64,000 nucleotides of DNA, taken from Castanea sativa (Eukaryota > Streptophyta > Magnoliopsida > Fagales > Fagaceae). Where the stretch lies: assembly GCF_040712315.1 (NCBI RefSeq), contig NC_134014.1, positions 37,375,634-37,439,633 of the forward strand. The letters run 5' to 3'. This document shows, piece by piece, positions 48,670 through 59,483 of this stretch. How positions within the stretch are numbered: position 1 is the stretch's first letter; each line of letters starts with the position of its first letter. The notes under the pieces are model-generated. The model did no database searches. It saw only the letters and a program-made list of their open reading frames with translations, and had not been told where the DNA came from. The translations under genes were made by a program, and so were the position numbers.

Positions 48670-49435
48670 AACATGAAAATGAGGAAGAAAAGGGGGGGTG
48701 GGTGAGAGGAAAATATCTGAGACCAAAAATGAGAGGCCAAAGTGGTGCCAAGCTAAAAAAATAAAGAGGGAAGTCTGAAATTTTTTCAGTGGTACGAAGG
48801 ACCTATTCCAGCGCTTTTTGACCCTATTCCAGCGCTTCAAAAAGCGTTGGGATAGGCCTTTCTCCATTCCCTTGTGGAGGGGCCCTATCCCAGCGCTTTT
48901 TGAAGCGCTGGAATAGGGTCACCCTATTCCAGCGCTTCAGAAAGTGCTGGGATAGGCCTTTTCTCCATTCCCTTGTGGAGGGACCCTACCCCAGCGCTTT
49001 TTGAAGCGCTGGAATAGGGTCACCCTATTCCAGCGCTTCAGAAAGCGCTAGGATAGGCCTTTCTCCATTCCCTTATGGGGTGACCCTATCCAAGCGCTTT
49101 TTGAAGCGCTGGAATAGGGTTACCCTATTCCAGCGCTTTTCAAGTGCCGGGATAGGATAATTTCAAATATTAAATTAATTAAAAAAAAAAAAGATTACCC
49201 TAACCTATAGCGGCGGTTATAAAACGCTGTAATAGGGCATCCTATACCAGTGTTTTTAAAAACCGCCGCTATAGGTCTCCTATTGCAGCGATTTATAAAG
49301 CGTCGGTTTTGAGCTGCTGTAATAGGGTTTCCTATACCAGCGCTTTTAAAAAGCGCTGGTATAGGCTTATTTATTACAACGTTTTTTAAAAGCGCCAGGA
49401 AAAAAACGCTGGGATAGAACGATTTTTTTGTAGTG
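48154..49435 (-). mobile_element. CACTA transposon end with subterminal repeats
   Basis: Ends at 49435 with ..TTTTTTTGTAGTG, the reverse complement of the CACTA terminus CACTACAAAAAAA. Next to it are dense subterminal repeats of GCGCTTTTTGAAGCGCTGG/'accctattccagcgctt' with a ~100-bp period (48805-49140, three units marked by 'ctttctccattccctt'). Diverged 'agcggcggtt' units follow at 49200-49420. 48154-48780 is a non-repetitive flank with an (AG)n tract at 48631-48667. The opposite terminus is missing. Confidence 0.75.
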
Positions 49436-49562
49436 ATAGGGATACAGCTACCCGTGATAAGCTCATCTTTTCTTCTGCTATCACGTGGATTTTAAGCCAT
49501 TTTTCTGTTCATTTTCTCTCATCCGACCACTTTTCCTTTATGTGTGCCATTGACTACGCTAC
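49436..49562 (+). repeat. 127-bp copy of the element's ORF2 segment
   Basis: Nearly identical (three or so mismatches) to 46977-47103, starting exactly at the CACTA end and stopping where LTR sequence resumes. It marks the site where a CACTA element had inserted into the ORF2 of a related copy. Confidence 0.95.
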
Positions 49563-50373
49563 ATCTATCGAGCTTTAATAAGTTGTTCCAGCCCCGAGGC
49601 TCAACAGCTACTCGACAGCATCTCAACACCTCTAGTTGTCGAGGTTTAACAAAAACAGTTTTTTAGATCTGTTTTGATTCCAATCCGTGGATATGTCTTT
49701 GGACCTTCTTTTCTCATAACCCTAGAAATATAAAAGGATTATTTTAAGGGCCGTCAAAGTAGACACAAGTTGCACAAGCATTAAACAAAGTTTGTTTAAG
49801 CAATTTGTGACCAGAGACAAAGTTTGCCCTAGTTCATCTCTTTGTGAAGAAGCTCCTGTGTCTGTGCGCCATGGGGTTTTGTAATCAAGCATCTTCTTGT
49901 TCTTCATTGTGAGGATGAACTGAAAAACTTTACAGCCAACATCTTTCTCAAGTTGGTAATTGAAGTCGCGTACTAGGATTCGCGCAATTGGTTAGTCATG
50001 TACTAGGAGCCGTGCATTGAAAATGAGAGATTGTCACTACAAAACAAGTCCAATTGGGTATTGGGGTAAGGGTTCAATTGTAGGTTGGTAGAAGGTACTA
50101 GGATTCCTTTACTTGTAACCGCTTGTTGTGATAATAGTGGATTCTCAGGAGTGGTGACCTTAAAATCACCCGGTGGGGTTTTTGCCTTGGAGGTTTTCCC
50201 CATTCGTAAGCAAATCACCGTGTCAAATTTATTTTTCGTTGCACTTTAGTTTATTAGTGATTTGTTTGTGCTACCACGCTTTTGCATATGCATGATAAAT
50301 TGGTTAATTAATTAAACTTGGCTAATTAATCAATTAATCCATCACAAGGGGTCAATACGTTTTTGGCCTATCA

Positions 50374-50560
50374 CTATATCTAAGTTACCGCCGCTAAAAC
50401 ATATATATTGCGGCGGTTTTATGTCTCACCGCTGTAGGACGTTGCAAAAGACTCTACCTATAGCGGCAGTCCCAAAAAATGCAACAATAGACTACATTTA
50501 GCGGCGGTTTTTGTACTTGCCACAAAAAAACCGCCGCAATAGTATAGATTTCTTGTAGTG
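50374..50560. mobile_element. Small CACTA-related fragment
   Basis: The right end TTCTTGTAGTG is a CACTA terminus. The body has inverted 'accgccgctaaaac / gcggcggttt' units like those at 49200-49420. The left boundary coincides with the LTR end at 50373, where the sequence happens to read CACTA. No matching TSD (TAT left, TAA right). Confidence 0.55.
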
Positions 50561-51674
50561 TAATTATATTGCAGATTTCTTTTTATATATTGAGTATCTA
50601 TTTATTATTTTTGCCTATCACATCATTTTTTGTATTATTGCTTATAATTAAATCTGTGAAATATATCCAACAAAATATATCTTCTAGGAAATGGTGTGAT
50701 GATAGGTATTATATTAGGCTATGCATGACAATAATGATCAATAGTTATTGGTTACTAATTACCTATAAAAGTCCAATGGTTATATTGTTCATTATTGTCC
50801 AACAGTTATTTTCACATAATTGTCCAACGGCTAAAAAACAAATAATAATAAATGCATTTGGAACACATGCTCACACCATCAACATCTACAAACATTAAAT
50901 AAGATGGTATTATTGATGCAAAGAAGGATCATGGCCCAAGCTATTTACCCTCTCTACTTGCTTCCAAAACAATGAGCCCACGCAGATTAGATGGATCGAA
51001 CTTCATTTTCAATTTCATCTGTATTGATGGAGTACTCTCGATAAAAGCTGGGACTCCACATATTATGGATTATGGATCAATTTCATTTTCAATTTTCAAT
51101 TGCATCAATTATTATGGATTGTTATAGTGTTTCGGGCCACCACATACCAGTCCTTACTTGGATCAAATGCAGCTAGGGTCTCTTATCAAATCAAGGAGCA
51201 GTGTCAACGTGGGTGAGCAAGAAGGGTCTCGTACGTAAGTTACCATTCACGAAGCAATTATTGAGATATTTTTTATGATCTCAACAGCTTCCATTAAACT
51301 GGTACTAGGGATTCATGTTTGTTCTGTTCCTGTGGCCTGCGGTAACAAGATGAAAGCCGTACCATATGCCGTAAATGTTTTAAGAAGGACTCGTTGTGTT
51401 CTGCGCAAATTTGTGGTGGTGGGTTGCATCCTGTTCTGTACCATGTACCACACAGGCTGTGTCAAATAATAACATGTCACTGTATTCCTTTAACTCATGG
51501 TCATCGAGTAAGCTGGTCTTTTGTTCATAATTCTAGCTAGGTTGACAACGTGAGTGTCAGAGTTTGTTGGTTTTTTTTTTTTTCTCACTAATAATGAGAG
51601 TGTTCAAACTTGAGAGATTTTTGGTGAGAGTTTTGCTAATAATTTTCCACAATGGTATGATGATACTGAAGATC
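50561..51674. other. Intergenic, no gene seen
   Basis: AT-rich. Contains short repeats of 'caatagttattgg/aacggttat' around 50740-50830. ORFs of up to 109 codons here lack recognisable features. Confidence 0.5.
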
Positions 51675-51927
51675 CGTTTGGATAGAACTTATTACTGAAA
51701 ACTGAAAATTGAAAACTGAAAACACTGTAGTAAAATAATTTTTAAATGTGTAAATAGTACTGCGAGACCCATTTTTAATAAAAAATTGTTAAAAACGTAC
51801 ATAAACAGTGCGCGCACAGTATGCGCACAGTGCGCGCACAGTGCGCGCTTGTCTCCCCTGCAGCAGAAAAAAAAAAAAAAAACAAACAAACAAAACGCAG
51901 ACGCAGCATAATAAGCTGGATCCAAAC
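51675..51927. mobile_element. MITE with TTTGGAT termini
   Basis: The left CGTTTGGATAGAACTTATT is mirrored by the right AATAAGCTGGATCCAAAC, a ~250-bp non-coding unit typical of hAT-type MITEs in woody dicots. It contains a GC-rich tandem 'gtgcgcgcaca' at 51809-51848 and poly(A) at 51867-51882. Confidence 0.65.
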
Positions 51928-52532
51928 CAGCACTGAGTGCATTAGTTTTTTGTTAATTAATCTGTATTTTTATTTATAGAGGAAAAAAAATAGAATTGTA
52001 ATAAAAAAAATGGAACTTTAAAAAATTGTGTATAAACAAATAAATTTAAAAGTTAAAAGTATTCCAAGCTTCAGACTACGCATTGTCTGTTTTTGATCTT
52101 CATTGATTGGGTATATAAAAGTGGTCACCCTTTAGCATATGACTATGGCTTAAATCTGATTAAAGTCTAGACCTAGAAAGCACGGGTTTGGCGATCAGGA
52201 TCGTTGCACCTGTGTCGAACTCTTGGGGACGTGGCATGTGGCATGCGACATGGCTGCATGCGCATCCCTAACAAATCTTTTTTTTTTTTTCAGTTGGAAT
52301 CTCGTTATCGCTCTAGCACAGAGGAGGTGAAAAGAATAAAAAGAAGATAAAAAAGATGATAATGATGGGAATAAGAGAAGAAGAGAGCACTATGAGACTC
52401 ACAATCTGATGAGGAAGGAGCTGAAAGTCTGAACTTTGAATAAGAGTAAATGAAAATGAAGAAGGAAAAGACTAAAGAGAGTAGGTGAGAATATGGTGTT
52501 TCACACGTGTAGCAAGAACGAAACTAGAACTT

Positions 52533-52987
52533 TGAGTTAAAAAGGTTGGCTTTATTGTTAATTGTGTGCGGTGGTTTCAACCTCTGACTCTGCTATTACT
52601 TAACCGCTAAGAGTTTTTTTTTGTGGGTAAGAACAAAATTAATTTTGTTTAGAATTTTTTTAAAGGGAAGGGTTGTTTATTTTGGATAAAATTGGCGATT
52701 GAACTTAATTTTTTTTAGTTTTACTATTGATAATTTTTGTTGTTGAGCCAGAATTTTGAGTTAAAAATGATAGCTTTACTGTTAATTGTGTGCGGTGGTT
52801 TCAACCTCTGATTCTACTACTACTTAACCGCTAAGATTTTTTTTTTTTTTTTTTTTTTGTGGGTAAGAACAAAATTAATTTTGGTTAGAATTTTTTTAAA
52901 GGGAAGAGTTATTTATTTTGGATAAAATTGGTGATTGAACGTAATTCTTTTTAGTTTTATTATTGATAATTTTTATTGTTGAGCTAA
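52533..52987. repeat. Tandem duplication of a ~220-bp unit
   Basis: 52533-52748 and 52754-52987 share, in order, 'ttaattgtgtgcggtggtt', 'acttaaccgctaaga', 'gtgggtaagaacaaaattaa', 'tttttttaaagggaag' and 'ttgttgagc', with ~90% identity. The second copy carries an expanded poly(T). No ORF. Confidence 0.9.
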
Positions 52988-53524
52988 TTTTTTTTTGGAC
53001 TTGTATATTTTGTTTTAGATTTTAGATCTATAAATTTTTTTATGGTCACTAAAACAAGGAAAATGCTAGAGTTACAATATTTTTTTATTATAAATTATTA
53101 ATGTAATAAGTGATTATTAGTAAGTAAAAAAATAATATAAGTGATTGGTTCACGTGCAAACCAATAAGAATTTAGTACCAAAATAGTTTGTCAAAATGTT
53201 GTAAAAAAGTATGTAAACATTACTTTTAAAAGAATCAATGATATTATTTAAGGAGGGCAAAATGTAATTTTATAAAATAAAGTTGCTAAAATTAATACAC
53301 ATATATATAATAATTTTTTTTTTTTAAGAATTAGGGGGTCATTGCTCCCCTTAGTCCAACAGTGGCTCTGCCCCTACTTGTACAAGTTGTGAAATGACAT
53401 AAAGCTGCTAAAAGGAAACTTCATGGAAGGTTCCTCATTTTCAATTACCCAAAATGGTAGTTGTATTTACAAAACAAAAAACATAAAGAAATATGTTTTT
53501 ACTCACAATTTCACTTTATTTGAG

Positions 53525-53574
<50 letters not shown>

Positions 53575-54004
53575 ATAGTATAATAGTAATAATACATTAA
53601 TATATATTTTATATAATATAAAAAATGCTTAACAATATATAGAAAATATATATTAAAATATATATAATAATTATAAATAATATATATATCTAGTCGCACC
53701 TGTATCTTTATTTTTCAAAAATTGTCATGTATCCGCACTTGGACTCGAACCCAAATCCGCATCCATGCATCTTAGGTGTAGACAATATATGTAAAAAGTG
53801 AGAACTCTAAAAAGTGAGATCTTTCTTTACAAGGTTTTCACAATTATAAAATGAGTAGCTCTATATTCATAATATTTTCACAACAAATTTTAGATGATAG
53901 GTTGTTACAAGTTTTAATCTAAATTCATCACAAATTTTTTTTTACCCACTCTAACAATAGCAAGTAACAACCTGTCATTTAAAATTTGTTGTAAAAATAT
54001 TGTG

Positions 54005-54042
<38 letters not shown>

Positions 54043-54122
54043 CTAATCAAGTAAAGCTTTTGTACAGGGCAAAGAAACTGTAAGAAGAATTCAAGCAAAA
54101 AAGAAAAGAAAAGAAAAGAAAC
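52988..54122. other. AT-rich intergenic with (AT)n tracts
   Basis: (AT)n at 53532-53569 and 54008-54041; a GAAAA-type repeat at 54098-54122. No gene. Confidence 0.6.
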
Positions 54123-54562
54123 TGTAAGAAGAAGATGAACCACAGAGTGAGAGAGGATGAAAGTACGAAGAAATATAAAGAAACTGAAAATTATCTCACT
54201 TAATGAACAATTACACCGTAATTGAGTATTTATACAAGATTAAAGAAATCACTTTCTCTCTAACAGAATGATAACTACATTAACTTACAATTTTGCTACA
54301 TCCCAAATGAAAGAAATTATATTTGTGGAAAATGGCAGCTTAAAAATATTAGTTGTCCATGCTTGTATTTATAGAAGTATCACTACAGAATGTGATAATT
54401 ACAAGTAAAGGAAAAGATAAACATAAACTTTACAATCATGATTAGACCTATCTAGTATAATACTAATCTACTGGTATGGACTGCAATCTAGTGTTGGCTA
54501 CAATCTTAGCCTGATTATCTTCTCTAACAACCTTGATTTTATCTTTAATGGTTATGCTAACA
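54123..54562 (-). mobile_element. 3' LTR of a copia element
   Basis: On the minus strand it starts TGTTAGCATAACC (54562) right after the PPT TTGAGGGGGGA. It probably ends ..CTTCTTACA near 54123, where a duplicated 'actgtaagaagaa' blurs the border. Length about 440 bp. No 5' LTR of this element lies in the window. Confidence 0.6.
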
Positions 54563-56807
54563 TCCCCCCTCAAGCTGAAGGGAAGTGCTAAGACCCGAAG
54601 CTTGGATTGAAGAAATTCAAATCTATTAGATGTTAAGCCTTTTGTAAAGATGTCTGCAAGCTGTGCATGTGTTGAAATAATCGAAGTTGAATATCTTTAT
54701 TAAGCATCTTCTCTCTAATGAAGTGATAATCAACTTCAATATGCTTAGTTCTAGCATGGAACATCGAATTTGCTACTAAGGACAAGACACCTAAATTGTC
54801 ACACCATAAAGTAGGCATAGCAGAAAGTAATATATGAAGCTCACGAAGAAGCATGTGAATCCAATAAAGTTCTTAAGTTGCAAAGGCCATAGCCCGATAC
54901 TCAGATTCAGTGCTTGACTTGGACACAACAGGTTGCTTTTTGGCACACCAAGAAGCAAGACAAGGTCCAACAAAAATAGCATATCTCGTTGTTGATCGAT
55001 GATCATCAACACTCTCAGCCCAATCTGAATCGCTAAAAGCAGGTAGGTGAAGTGAGCCCTTTCCAAAGTATAAACCATAATGGAGAGTACCCTTAAGATA
55101 TCTAAAAACCCTTTTTACTACTGGCCAATGAGCTGTAGTTGGGGAGTGTAGAAATTGACATAATTGATTTACTGTAAATGCGACCTTTGGTTTGGTGAGC
55201 ACACAATATTGTAGAGATCCCACAATTTGTCGATAGGCTGTAATATCGTCTAGAGGGTCTCCATGAAATTGAGACAGTTTTGTGCTTGAAGAGAGAGGTG
55301 TGGAACATGGCTTAGCCCTAGCCATTTTTGCCTTGTGAAGTACATCTGCAATGTACTTAGCTTGGGATAAGTGGACTCCTTGATCATCTCGACTTACTTT
55401 GATACCCAAAAAATAATGCAGTGGCCCCAAGTCTTTCATGGCATAGTCTCTCTTTAAATAGGAGATAAGCTTAAGAATTAATGAAGGATGTGTGCCTATA
55501 ACAATAATGCCATGCACATATATTAAAACAAATATATGAACATGAGAGGTATGAAAGGTAAATAAAGAATAGTCAACTCAAGACTCTATGAAACCAAGTG
55601 CAACTAAAGATTGTGACAGTCTATGAAACCAGGCCCTAGGTGCTTGCTTTAGACCATATATGGCTTTCTTGAGCTTGCAAACATGAGTAGGATGATGCGA
55701 GTCAATGAAGCCAAGTGGTTGTTCCATAAAGACTTCTTCCTCCAAAGTTCCATGTAAAAATGCATTTGATACGTCTAATTGCCTAAGTGGCCAACCAAAG
55801 TGAACAACAAGTGCTATAATAACCCTTATAGTTGCTGGTTTGATTACTGGACTATAAGTCTCAGAGTAATCTAAACCATCTTGTTGTTGAAACCCCTTTG
55901 CAACCAATCTTGCCTTAAATCTATCAATAGACCTATTAGCTTTCTACTTTACTTTGTAAACCCACTTATTTTTTTTTATCACATTTCTATTATGTGGTCT
56001 TGAACATAGATGCCAAGTATCATTAGACTTGAGTGTAGTGAACTCATCTTGCATCACTTGCTGCCACTCAGTGAACATTACAGCTTGGGAAAATGATGAT
56101 GGTTCAATAAATATAGCTTGGTTGTATAAGGCACACAATGGATGCTTGGTTGATTAATAGATTTTGTAATCTAGAAATGTCTTTGGCTTGAGAGAGTTGG
56201 TTTTGGATTTGGTAACCATTGAATGAGAGGGTTGTAGAATACGTTGAGAAAGAGGAATTGGAGGTTCAGGTTGATCACTAATTGAGGTGGAAGGGAATAC
56301 TGGTAATTGATTTTCTAGCAAAATGTTGGAAGATGAAGATTCTGAGATTTTTGGTTGATTATAATGCAATGGGATTGAGGGAGATTCATGTGTTGGTAAA
56401 GTGCTATGTGAGTGTGATAGTAAATGATCTATAGATGCAACATTATCAACGGGAGCATAAGATAAAGAGAGAGTAGAGGAAGTAAACCTTGGTTCAACTA
56501 CAGTTGCTATTGTGAGAGAAGGATCATGGCTCTTTGGTGTAGACTTCTTTGCAAATGGTTCAAATAGAGAGTAGGTAGTATCCTGTGCTAGAAATTTGAA
56601 CTCATCAAATACAACATTTCGACTTATGTAAACACGATTAGCAACTAGATCTAAGCACCTATACTCTCTATGATTAGAACTATACCCTAAGAATATGCAT
56701 CTTTTTGACCTAAACATTAACTTATGATCATTATAAGGTCTGAGTAAGGGGTAGCAAGCACATCCAAAGACTTTGAGAGGAGAAATTTGGTTCTTTGTTC
56801 AAGAGTG
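54563..56807 (-). pseudogene. Copia pol (integrase end, RT, RNase H), inactive
   Basis: Read from right to left. The integrase C-terminal end is LKVFGCACYPLLRPYN, then FLGYSSNHREYRCLD, then a Ser/Pro-rich linker. RT starts at ~56138 with EWQQVMQDEFTTLKSNDTW, then [20 protein letters not shown], then [11 protein letters not shown] and [10 protein letters not shown]. Stops interrupt at KVK* (~55947) and IES* (~55578). The catalytic YVDD reads YVHG (~55515-55504), so both Asp are lost. RNase H follows with FSDSDWAES, SKSSTESEYRAMA and HTKHIEVDYHFIRE-like ends, broken by a stop near 54875 (FAT*ELYWIH). Domain order INT-RT-RH is diagnostic of Ty1/copia. The 5' half is replaced by an LTR at 56808. 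Confidence 0.9.
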
Positions 56808-57811
56808 ATAGGCCAAAATGTATTGACCCATTGTGATGAATTAATTGATTAATTAGCCAAATTTTTTAATTAATCAAATTAACATGCAATACGCGTGGTA
56901 GCACAAACAAATCACCAACTAAGTTAATATGCAGCGGAAAATAAATTTGACACGGTGATTTGTTTACGAATGGGGAAAACCATCGAGGTAAAAACCCACC
57001 TGGTAAATTTAAGGTCACCATTTCCGATAATTTAAGGTCACAACAAGCAATTACAAGTAAAGAAATCCCAGTACCTTATACCAACCTACAGTTGAACCCT
57101 TACCCTAATACCCAATTGGACTTATTCTGTAGTGACAATCTCTCCTTTTCAATGCACAGCTCCCAGTACGTGATTAACCAATCGATGCGTGAATCGTAGT
57201 ATGCGGCTTACTCCTTTGCACGAATCCCAATACGTGACTAACTCCACAGCAACCCTTTGATTGTTGTAGTTGATTTGCAGCAACTTCATAAAGAAACACC
57301 AATAAGATCCTCAATGTTGGTGCAAGAGACTTTGCTTGGTTACCAAACCCAAAGGTGTACAAGAAATGTAATAAGAACTCTTTCTTCTATAGGAGGAGGC
57401 TTGAGTTTCAAAAAGAAAACCTTATGAAGCTCTCTAAGGTTAGGTTTTTCTTTTTCCACCTCCTTTAAATAGGAGCTTAATGGGCTCTTCTATTCCAAAT
57501 AGGTTTGCACAAACCTTGGGCTTTCCTAGTCCAATAAGGATTATACAAACCCACAAACAAATAGCCTTTTAGAGTAAAAACGTTGCTGACTATAGTTTGA
57601 ATCCCGTAAGCTCAATAGATCGAGACATGTGTCGAGCTTTAATGAATCTTGACAGATCGAGCTTCTGTTGAGGAGCTATTGAGACTTGTAGATTGCACTT
57701 TTCTTGAGCAGTTCTTGAGTAATTTTCATTTCTTCAATTTAACCACTTGTAATGATCATCTTGAACCTTCGTAGATTTACCCAAATACAAGTAATGTGCG
57801 TTTTGTCAAGG
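56808..57811 (-). mobile_element. LTR A of the 43-50-kb copia-type family, U3 start missing
   Basis: Plus-strand TGATAGGCC at 56808 is the reverse complement of the LTR end GGCCTATCA. The body matches 49563-50373 inverted ('ggtgatttgttt', 'aattacaagtaaagraatccyagtacc', 'caattggact'). On the right it stops at CAAAACGCAC..CCTTGAC, about 30 bases short of a complete U3, where LTR B begins. It interrupts the copia pol above in its integrase region. Confidence 0.8.
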
Positions 57812-58778
57812 TGTTGGGAGATTTAGACCCCAGTTGATAGAATTAACAAGTTTTAAACTCAAGTTGTTAATTAGGTTTATTAAGAATAAAACTTGTTAAA
57901 ATAAAAAAAATCAATATCATGTCAAAATCATATTTAGCGGAAAAAAATAAATAAGACAATATATGATGACCCAGGAAAATCAATGAAACAAACTAATTTC
58001 ACAGTAAAAAACCCGGGGGGAAACCTTCCCGGAAAGCAATTCACTATAGTAAAGAGAAGTTTCAGATCTAGTACAAAACCTTTGTTCCTAGATTCTATAA
58101 TCTCTGTAGATGAACTTACAGCAGAAACCTTCTACCGCTTCAGAACCTCTGAACTCTTCAATATATGAATGCCACCCTTTTGATGCACGGATTCCAGTAC
58201 GTGACTAACTCTTTTGCACGAATCCCAGTGCGTGACTCACTCACCAACTTGAGGAAGAAGAATGTTGGCTAAAAAGTTTTTCACTTCATCAACAATGAAG
58301 ATGAAAATGCATTTGATAACAAAACCCTAAGGCGCAAAAACGCAGTAGCTTCTTTTTGAGAGAATAAGGCTTCGGTCACCTTTTGCATGCGTTCTCCTTG
58401 TATTCTCTTATGTGACGGCCTTTAAAATAAGCCTTATATATGTCCAGGGTTGTGAGAAAAGAAACCCTACACAAATACATAAGCATGGGCCGAAAATCAG
58501 ATCTGAAAATTCTGATTTCCGTAACCTCGATAGATACCTCGATAGATAGTATCTGTCGAGCCTCATTAAACCTTGATAGATAGCTATCTGTCGAGCAGCT
58601 GTCAAGCTTTAATGAATTAGCACTTCTTCGCTTGTTTCTTGGAAAAATTTGCATGACTTCAATACTAGACTTGAACTCTTGTTCTTTGAAGTATTAAACA
58701 CATCCTAGATCTACCCAAATACAAGTAAAGTGCGTTTTGTCAAAGGATTAGCCAATTACATAAAATATGTCCTTAACA
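57812..58778 (-). mobile_element. LTR B, complete 967-bp 3' LTR
   Basis: On the minus strand it runs from TGTTAAGGACATA (58778) to ATCTCCCAACA (57812). The PPT AAAGGGGGAGAT (58790-58779) precedes it, so it is a 3' LTR. The U3-like start closely matches 48029-48153. The R/U5-like part differs from LTR A, so A and B are subfamilies. TCGA-type motifs lie at 58520-58610. Confidence 0.8.
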
Positions 58779-59483
58779 ATCTCCCCCTTTGGTAATCCGT
58801 GGCAAAACCACAACAACAAATGAACATATGAGAGAAGTCATAAATCACTCAACTCATACTCATTTGTTAAGTACAATAAAATCTATCCTAACATAAACTC
58901 TTGAAAAACTTTGCAAGAAGAGAGTTCATGGCAAGTAGACTTTGACAACCTGTATTTCTGAAACACTTAAACAAAACTCATCAAGGCATCTTTGTGTGAA
59001 ACAGAAATAATAGATTGCATACAAAATATAAGAAACATGTGCATAGAGAGAGAAAAGAAACAACACATGTAGAGATAGGTGAAGAAAACATACATCATCA
59101 TATATATATGTATCAAAGATAAGCACAATGTATGTAAACATGGTCACAATATCCTTGAGTTTAACATAGAACTCATCAAAGGTCTCATCCTCCTCCATCC
59201 TTATTTCTTCAAAACTACTAATGAGTCTTTGAAGCTTCACAGTCTTCACTGCCTTGGTACCTTCATACGTGGTTTCAAGAATGGTCCATGCTTCCTTGGC
59301 AACTTCTGTGGATGATATTCTCTTAAATTCCTCATTGGTCACTCCACAAAACAAAGCATTCAAGACCCTACTATTGAAATTTGCCGCTTTGATTGTTTCT
59401 TCATCCCAATCCACCAACGCTTCCTTTGGCTTAATCCAACCAACTTCAATAGCTTGCCATACCTGTTCACCTAAACGCGTCTA
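58779..59483 (-). mobile_element. Internally deleted copia-type element: gag fragment fused to 3' UTR
   Basis: The minus strand from about 59483 reads a copia gag (UBN2-like) fragment: QAIEVGWIKPKEALVDWDEE, then LNALFCGVTNEEFKRISSTE, then AWTILETTYEGTKAVKTVKL and EIRMEEDETFDEFYVKLKDI. At ~59150 it passes directly into the T-rich 3' UTR seen also at 47697-48028, and then the PPT. Everything between gag and the 3' end is deleted. Confidence 0.8.

Larger units (their letters stand above)
48029..50373 (+). mobile_element. 3' LTR of the copia-type element, interrupted
   Basis: The LTR start (TGTTAGGACATATG) to about 48153 and the LTR remainder from 49563 to GGCCTATCA at 50373 add up to ~935 bp. 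That is close to the 967 bp of the intact relative at 57812-58778. Between them sit 1.4 kb of CACTA sequence and a 127-bp piece of the element's own ORF2. The downstream part contains the 'acttgtaaccgcttgttgtga' and 'gtgatttgtttgtgctaccacgc' blocks shared with the LTR at 56808. Confidence 0.75.

Noticed and set aside
48539..48867. Three overlapping ORFs rich in Ser/Leu
   Set aside because: They translate an (AG)n microsatellite and the CACTA flank; no conserved feature.
48800..49140. Regular ~100-bp repeats resembling a CRISPR-like array
   Set aside because: Plant genome; repeats are palindromic CACTA subterminal repeats with a CACTA terminus nearby, and there are no unique spacers.
50372..50376. 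CACTA as the left end of a complete small CACTA element
   Set aside because: These bases are half formed by the LTR end ..TATCA; the following bases do not mirror the right terminus and the 3-bp flanks differ.
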